Assembly (NCBI GenBank): GCA_937907645.1
Contig: CALCWV010000048.1
Location: 1-9,020, forward strand
DNA length: 9,020 nt
DNA from: an uncultured Clostridia bacterium
Lineage (GTDB): Bacteria > Bacillota > Clostridia > Christensenellales > UBA1242
Reading direction: 5' to 3'
Shown: positions 5,895-9,020 of the stretch, one piece after another
How positions within the stretch are numbered: the stretch's first letter is position 1
Layout of the letters: the number at the start of each line of letters is the position of its first letter
Program-made: the position numbers and the translations under genes
Notes under the pieces: generated by a model
What the model was told of the DNA's origin: nothing
The model's database searches: none
What the model saw: the letters and a program-made list of their open reading frames with translations, nothing else

Positions 5895-6146
5895 ATGGCA
5901 GTAAAAATTAGACTTACAAGATTAGGAGATAAGAAAGCTCCTTTCTATAGAGTAATTGTTGCTGATTCAAGAGCTCCAAGAGATGGAAAATTTATTGATA
6001 TCATTGGAACTTACAATCCACTTACTGATCCTGCTGAAATCAAAATCGATGCAGAAAAAGCAAGCAAATGGATTAAAAACGGTGCAACACCTACTGAAAC
6101 AGCCAAAGCTATTCTTAAGAAGAGCGGCGTAATCCAAGATAAATAA
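5895..6146 (+). CDS. rpsP: 30S ribosomal protein S16
   Basis: S16 is a small early-binding protein of the 30S subunit, needed for folding the 5' domain of 16S rRNA. The 83-aa product carries the family signature near the N-terminus (VKIRLTRLGDKKAPFYRVIVADSR, residues 3-26) and the typical DGKFIDIIGTYNPLTDP at 30-46, followed by WIKNGATPTETAKAILKKSGV at 59-79. The length is normal. The start is fixed by AAGGAGG at 5878-5884, 10 nt before ATG. It opens the ribosome maturation part of the operon. Confidence 0.98.
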   Translation: MAVKIRLTRLGDKKAPFYRVIVADSRAPRDGKFIDIIGTYNPLTDPAEIKIDAEKASKWIKNGATPTETAKAILKKSGVIQDK

Positions 6147-6163
6147 TTTATAGCGGAGGACTT

Positions 6164-6397
6164 ATGAAAGAAGTAGTTGAATATATCGTTAAAAGTCTCG
6201 TTGATAATCAAGATGCTGTTGAAGTAACAGTTGAGGAAAAGGAAAACGGAGAAACCGTTGTTCACATTAATGTTGCAGAAGAAGACATGGGCAGAGTTAT
6301 TGGCAAGAGTGGGAAAGTAGCCGGAAGCATTCGCACAATTGCTAAATCAATCTCTGGCAGAGATCACAGAAAAGTCTTTGTAAAATTTGGTGAATAA
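6164..6397 (+). CDS. khpA: KH-domain RNA-binding protein KhpA (YlqC)
   Basis: This 77-aa protein is a single KH domain with the RNA-contacting loop RVIGKSGKVAGSIRTI at 44-59, including the GKSG core at 47-50. In Firmicutes KhpA pairs with KhpB/EloR as a global RNA chaperone that affects cell elongation and some mRNA levels. The location directly after rpsP and before rimM is the conserved one. The binding site GGAGGA at 6155-6160 precedes the ATG by 3 nt. Its stop TAA shares its last A with the ATG of rimM, so translation is coupled. Confidence 0.95.
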   Translation: MKEVVEYIVKSLVDNQDAVEVTVEEKENGETVVHINVAEEDMGRVIGKSGKVAGSIRTIAKSISGRDHRKVFVKFGE

Positions 6398-6888
6398 TGG
6401 ATAGACTTTTAGTCGCAAAAATATCTAAACCGCAGGGCATCAAGGGGGAGCTTAAATGTCAGCTTCTCACTGATGTCCTCGCTGTTTTTAACGGCGATGT
6501 TTTAGATTTTGACGTTTCCGGAAGAAAGATGCACGCAGAAAGACTCACTGTAAGGCAGGGCGCATTGTATATAAAATTCCAAGGAGTTGACACGAGGAAC
6601 GACGCGGAGCTTTATAGAAACAAAGAAATCTTTTTGCCAAAAGAGGTTATTCAAAAATACCTTAGTGGCGAAGTGCTTGTCGATGATCTTATAGGCGCTG
6701 TTCTCTACGATGAAAAAGGGGAAATGGTCGGTCAGATTGTTGACTATGAAAACTATGGGGCAGCTGATATTTTGACTGTCTTAGAAAATGGACATGAATA
6801 TCAAGTTCCATTTATTTTATCAATTTTCACTGTTGGGGAAAACTCAATCACAGTAGATAGAAAAGCGTACAACGAAAATAAAATATAA
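6397..6888 (+). CDS. rimM: Ribosome maturation factor RimM
   Basis: RimM assists late assembly of the 30S head and binds S19. The 163-aa product has the N-terminal RimM barrel (residues about 3-85) with the diagnostic KPQGIKGELK at 11-20 and TRNDAELYRNKEIFL at 66-80. The C-terminal PRC barrel (about 93-160) includes DDLIGAVLYDEKGEMVG at 96-112 and QVPFI at 136-140, followed by NSITVD. The length is in the normal range. It overlaps the khpA stop by 1 nt and has only a weak GGTGA-like site inside khpA, so it probably relies on ribosomes arriving from the upstream gene. TrmD follows after 13 nt, the usual partner order. Confidence 0.96.
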   Translation: MDRLLVAKISKPQGIKGELKCQLLTDVLAVFNGDVLDFDVSGRKMHAERLTVRQGALYIKFQGVDTRNDAELYRNKEIFLPKEVIQKYLSGEVLVDDLIGAVLYDEKGEMVGQIVDYENYGAADILTVLENGHEYQVPFILSIFTVGENSITVDRKAYNENKI

Positions 6889-6901
6889 AAAGGGAGAGAG
6901 T

Positions 6902-7573
6902 ATGATTATAGATATTTTAACTCTTTTTCCAGAGGCTTTTTCAGCATTGGACACAAGTATCATTGCTAGGGCAAAAGGTTCTGGAAAGGTGCAGATAAAT
7001 TTAATAAATATCCGAGATTTTTCCACGGATAAACATAAGAAATGCGATGACACTCCTTTCGGCGGAGGGGCGGGAATGCTGATGACCGCTCAGCCAATTT
7101 ATGACGCAATCATGTCTGTAAAAAAAGAAAATTCTAAGATAATTTTTCCAAGCCCAAGCGGGAAAACTTTTAGTGTTTCAAAAGCAAAAGAATTAGCAAA
7201 CTTCGAGCATATTATTGTAATTTGCGGACATTATGAGGGAATTGACCAAAGAATTTTGGACATTTTTCAGCCAGAGGAAATTTCAATTGGCGATTATGTT
7301 TTAACAGGTGGAGAACTTCCAGCCATGGTTATAATTGATTCGACTCTTAGGTTTGTTGACGGCGTCATTTCTTCAGAGAGTTTAGATGAAGAAAGCTTTT
7401 CGACAAATATGCTTGAATATCCACAGTACACACGTCCACAAAACTTTAAGGGTTTGGAAGTGCCATTTGTTTTGACAAATGGAAATCATGCTGAAATTAG
7501 AAAATGGCAACGTCAAAAAGCACTTGAAAAAACTCTCGCCAATCGCCCAGATTTATTAGATAAAAAAGATTAA
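6902..7573 (+). CDS. trmD: tRNA (guanine-N1)-methyltransferase TrmD
   Basis: TrmD methylates G37 next to the anticodon in tRNAs reading CNN codons, using S-adenosylmethionine, and so prevents frameshifting. It is a SPOUT-class homodimer with a trefoil knot. Visible features are IIDILTLFPEAF at 2-13, RDFSTDKHKKCDDTPFGGGAGM at 38-59 (interdomain substrate loop), the cofactor knot CGHYEGIDQR at 108-117 and ISIGDYVLTGGELPAM at 127-142, and LEYPQYTRP at 171-179. The C-terminal domain contains VLTNGNHAEIRKWQRQKALEKT at 190-211. The product is 223 aa against about 240-255 in common homologues; the loss is at the extreme C-terminus after RPDLL and does not touch the active site. AGGGAGAG at 6890-6897 sets the start. 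Confidence 0.97.
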   Translation: MIIDILTLFPEAFSALDTSIIARAKGSGKVQINLINIRDFSTDKHKKCDDTPFGGGAGMLMTAQPIYDAIMSVKKENSKIIFPSPSGKTFSVSKAKELANFEHIIVICGHYEGIDQRILDIFQPEEISIGDYVLTGGELPAMVIIDSTLRFVDGVISSESLDEESFSTNMLEYPQYTRPQNFKGLEVPFVLTNGNHAEIRKWQRQKALEKTLANRPDLLDKKD

Positions 7574-7589
7574 CAAAAAGGAGGTTAAT

Positions 7590-8408
7590 ATGAAAATTAA
7601 CTGGTTCCCAGGGCATATGAAAAAAGCGCTAGACAACATGCGAGTAGAACTTGCAAAAGTTGATGCAATAATCTATGTTTTGGACTCACGTGCACCAATG
7701 AGTTGTATCAATCCAGAATTAAATAAAATTTCTGGAAATAAGCCCATATTGTACGTTTTTAATAAAATTGACCTCGCTGATGAAGAAAAAATATCACGCA
7801 TATGTGGGAAGTTTAAAAGCGAAACAACTGACTATTTAAAGCTAAATAGTACAATGAGTGGCGCGGGTAAAATTATAACAAACAAAATTAAAAATCTGAC
7901 AAAATCTAAAATTGAAAAGTATAGAGCAAAAGGCATAAATATCGCCATTCGTGCTATGGTTGTTGGAGTTCCTAATTCGGGAAAAAGCACACTTGTAAAC
8001 AACCTCTGTAAGAAAGCTAAAGCTGTCACAGGAAATAGACCGGGAGTGACCAAAGGGCAGCAGTGGTTTAGCATTGGCGACTGCGTTGAAATCTGCGACA
8101 CCCCTGGAACGCTTTATCCAAATCTTGCCGATCAAGAAATCGCAAAAAGTCTTGCTTTTATTGGCAGCATAAAAGACGACATCATTGAAACTCACGAACT
8201 AGCCACAGAACTTATCTCTCGAATTAATAAACTTTATCCAAATCTAATTGAAGAGAGATATAAAGGTGCAATGACGCTGGAAGAAATTGCAAAAGTTCGC
8301 AGTTTTGTTTTGCCAGGCGGGGAAGCAGATTTAGATCGAACGGCCCTAGCTATTTTAAATGATTTTAGATCGGGAAAAATTGGCAAAATGACGATTGAGG
8401 CGTTATGA
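7590..8408 (+). CDS. rbgA: Ribosome biogenesis GTPase RbgA (YlqF)
   Basis: RbgA is a circularly permuted GTPase needed for late 50S subunit assembly, especially incorporation of L16. The motif order shows the permutation: FNKIDL (G4, 57-62) comes before the P-loop GVPNSGKST (G1, 126-134), PGVTKGQQW (G2, 151-159) and DTPG (G3, 170-173). The N-terminus INWFPGHMKKA is the family signature. The C-terminal helical domain ends LPGGEADLDRTALAILNDFRSGKIGKM, as in B. subtilis. Length (272 aa) is normal. AAGGAGGT at 7578-7585 gives it a strong independent binding site. rplS, which usually stands just upstream, is missing, and the stop overlaps yraN by 4 nt (ATGA). Confidence 0.96.
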   Translation: MKINWFPGHMKKALDNMRVELAKVDAIIYVLDSRAPMSCINPELNKISGNKPILYVFNKIDLADEEKISRICGKFKSETTDYLKLNSTMSGAGKIITNKIKNLTKSKIEKYRAKGINIAIRAMVVGVPNSGKSTLVNNLCKKAKAVTGNRPGVTKGQQWFSIGDCVEICDTPGTLYPNLADQEIAKSLAFIGSIKDDIIETHELATELISRINKLYPNLIEERYKGAMTLEEIAKVRSFVLPGGEADLDRTALAILNDFRSGKIGKMTIEAL

Positions 8409-8755
8409 AAATTTTTAACAAAGTTAAAGGTAATTCGGGCGAGCAGTTTGCCGCAGGCTACTTAAAGAAAAAAGGATACAAAATTCTTGAAAGGAACTAT
8501 AAAAATAGCATTGGCGAAATTGATATAATTGCACGTCAAAAAAAGACGATCGTTTTCGTCGAAGTAAAAACTCGCTCGTCGCTGCAATTTGGAAATCCTT
8601 CCGAAGCTGTGAACTTTCATAAACAGCATAAAATTCGCCAAGTGGCGCAGTGCTACATAATTCAAAAACACCTAGAAGACTCCGACTATCGCTTTGATGT
8701 GATTGAAGTGATATTAGAGGATGATGATATTAATCATATAGAAGACTGTTTTTAA
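8405..8755 (+). CDS. yraN: YraN family (UPF0102) endonuclease-like protein
   Basis: This 116-aa protein of the UPF0102 family has a Holliday-junction-resolvase-like nuclease fold. It shows GEQFAAGYLKKKGYKILERNY at 12-32 and then the catalytic-type residues of the PD-(D/E)xK pattern: GEIDIIA at 37-43 (E38, D40) and FVEVKTR at 51-57 (E53, K55). The function is not well defined; a DNA or RNA repair nuclease is the family-based guess. Clostridial genomes commonly place it in this block after rbgA or rnhB. The start ATG overlaps the rbgA stop, with GAGG at 8397-8400. The stop codon TAA (8753-8755) touches the left arm of the long palindrome that follows. Confidence 0.92.
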   Translation: MKIFNKVKGNSGEQFAAGYLKKKGYKILERNYKNSIGEIDIIARQKKTIVFVEVKTRSSLQFGNPSEAVNFHKQHKIRQVAQCYIIQKHLEDSDYRFDVIEVILEDDDINHIEDCF

Positions 8756-8885
8756 TTTTAAGCTAAAAAATAGAGCGATTCGCGTTGTTTCTGCCGTCTA
8801 TCTCAGACAGTCATTTACGTTTTAGTAAACTCCTGCCTGAGCTAAACGGCGAGCCTAGCGACCCACACTATTTTTTAGCTTAAAA
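8756..8885. repeat. Long structured palindrome, copy A of a tandem pair
   Basis: The 130-nt unit begins and ends with a perfect 18-bp inverted repeat, TTTTAAGCTAAAAAATAG (8756-8773) and its complement (8868-8885). Further stems nest inside it: TCGC/GCGA (8780-8783 with 8858-8861), GCCGT/ACGGC (8793-8797 with 8846-8850), CTCAGACAG/CTGCCTGAG with one mismatch (8802-8810 with 8833-8841), and TTTAC/GTAAA (8814-8818 with 8825-8829) around a 6-nt loop. There is no coding frame of note. It may act as the operon's transcript end, but its complexity exceeds a simple terminator. I do not recognise the family. Confidence 0.8.
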
Positions 8886-8900
8886 AATTTCAAATTATTA

Positions 8901-9015
8901 TTTAAGCGTCGCAGGACTGCGTTTACTGCCATCCGCCCCTGAAAATCATTTAGGAAACTAAACTCATTCCAGTGGCAAACGTCGAGCCTTGTCCTGCTCG
9001 TTTTTTGGGCTTAAA
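8901..9015. repeat. Long structured palindrome, copy B of a tandem pair
   Basis: This 115-nt unit starts 15 nt after copy A. Its stems are TTTAAGC/GCTTAAA (8901-8907 with 9009-9015), GCAGGAC/GTCCTGC (8911-8917 with 8991-8997), CGTTT/AAACG (8920-8924 with 8977-8981), GCCA/TGGC (8928-8931 with 8973-8976), CTG/CAG (8939-8941 with 8970-8972), and TTTAG-GAAA-CTAAA (8949-8962). It shares sequence blocks with A: TTTnCTGCC, TCATTTA, TAAACTC and AAACGnCGAGCCT. The TTTTTT at 9001-9006 follows the GTCCTGC arm, so B could terminate transcription on the plus strand. Confidence 0.75.
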
Positions 9016-9020
9016 AAGTT

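Noticed and set aside
8756..9015. Integron attC sites
   Set aside because: Size and imperfect palindromy fit, but I find no RYYYAAC/GTTRRRY core pair at the ends, and no integrase or cassette genes are visible.
8756..9015. CRISPR array
   Set aside because: There are only two diverged, long units with a 15-nt AT-rich gap; there are no short identical repeats with regular unique spacers.

Overview
The window is AT-rich DNA from a low-GC Gram-positive bacterium, most likely an uncultured member of the Clostridia. Four things point there: strong AGGAGG-type ribosome binding sites, A/T-ending codons with AGA for arginine, a PdaB-type deacetylase of the kind found in spore formers, and the Firmicutes gene block ylxM-ffh-rpsP-khpA-rimM-trmD-rbgA. 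I cannot name the species from the sequence.

Layout. (1) Positions 2-190 are the last 62 codons of a protein ending in a Hint (intein-like) domain, closed by a strong terminator. (2) Positions 402-1898 hold a two-gene unit: a secreted PdaB-like polysaccharide deacetylase, followed with no gap by a protein with two tandem OB folds of the SSB type; a terminator follows. (3) Positions 2003-3499 hold gpmI, cofactor-independent phosphoglycerate mutase, with its own promoter and terminator. (4) Positions 3641-4159 are a small accessory island: a Xre-type HTH regulator on the minus strand, and divergent from it a small cysteine-rich protein whose frame is broken by a +1 shift. The promoter of the latter carries a palindrome exactly between its -35 and -10 boxes. 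(5) Positions 4255-8755 are a dense housekeeping operon: ylxM and ffh (signal recognition particle), rpsP, khpA, rimM, trmD (ribosomal protein S16, RNA binding, 30S maturation, tRNA m1G37 methylation), rbgA (50S maturation GTPase) and yraN. rplS and rnhB, which often sit in this block, are absent from their usual places. (6) Positions 8756-9015 are non-coding and hold two tandem, diverged copies of a long imperfect palindrome that I do not recognise.

How the genes fit together. The large operon couples membrane protein targeting to ribosome assembly and tRNA modification, and its internal gaps are tiny (overlaps of 1 and 4 nt, gaps of 13 to 77 nt). Its promoter is unusual because the -35 box lies in the terminator hairpin of the preceding gene. 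The strongest candidates for something undescribed are the paired structured repeats at the right edge, the frameshifted Cys-rich gene with a stop context resembling the prfB recoding site, and the phased operator between the regulator and that gene.
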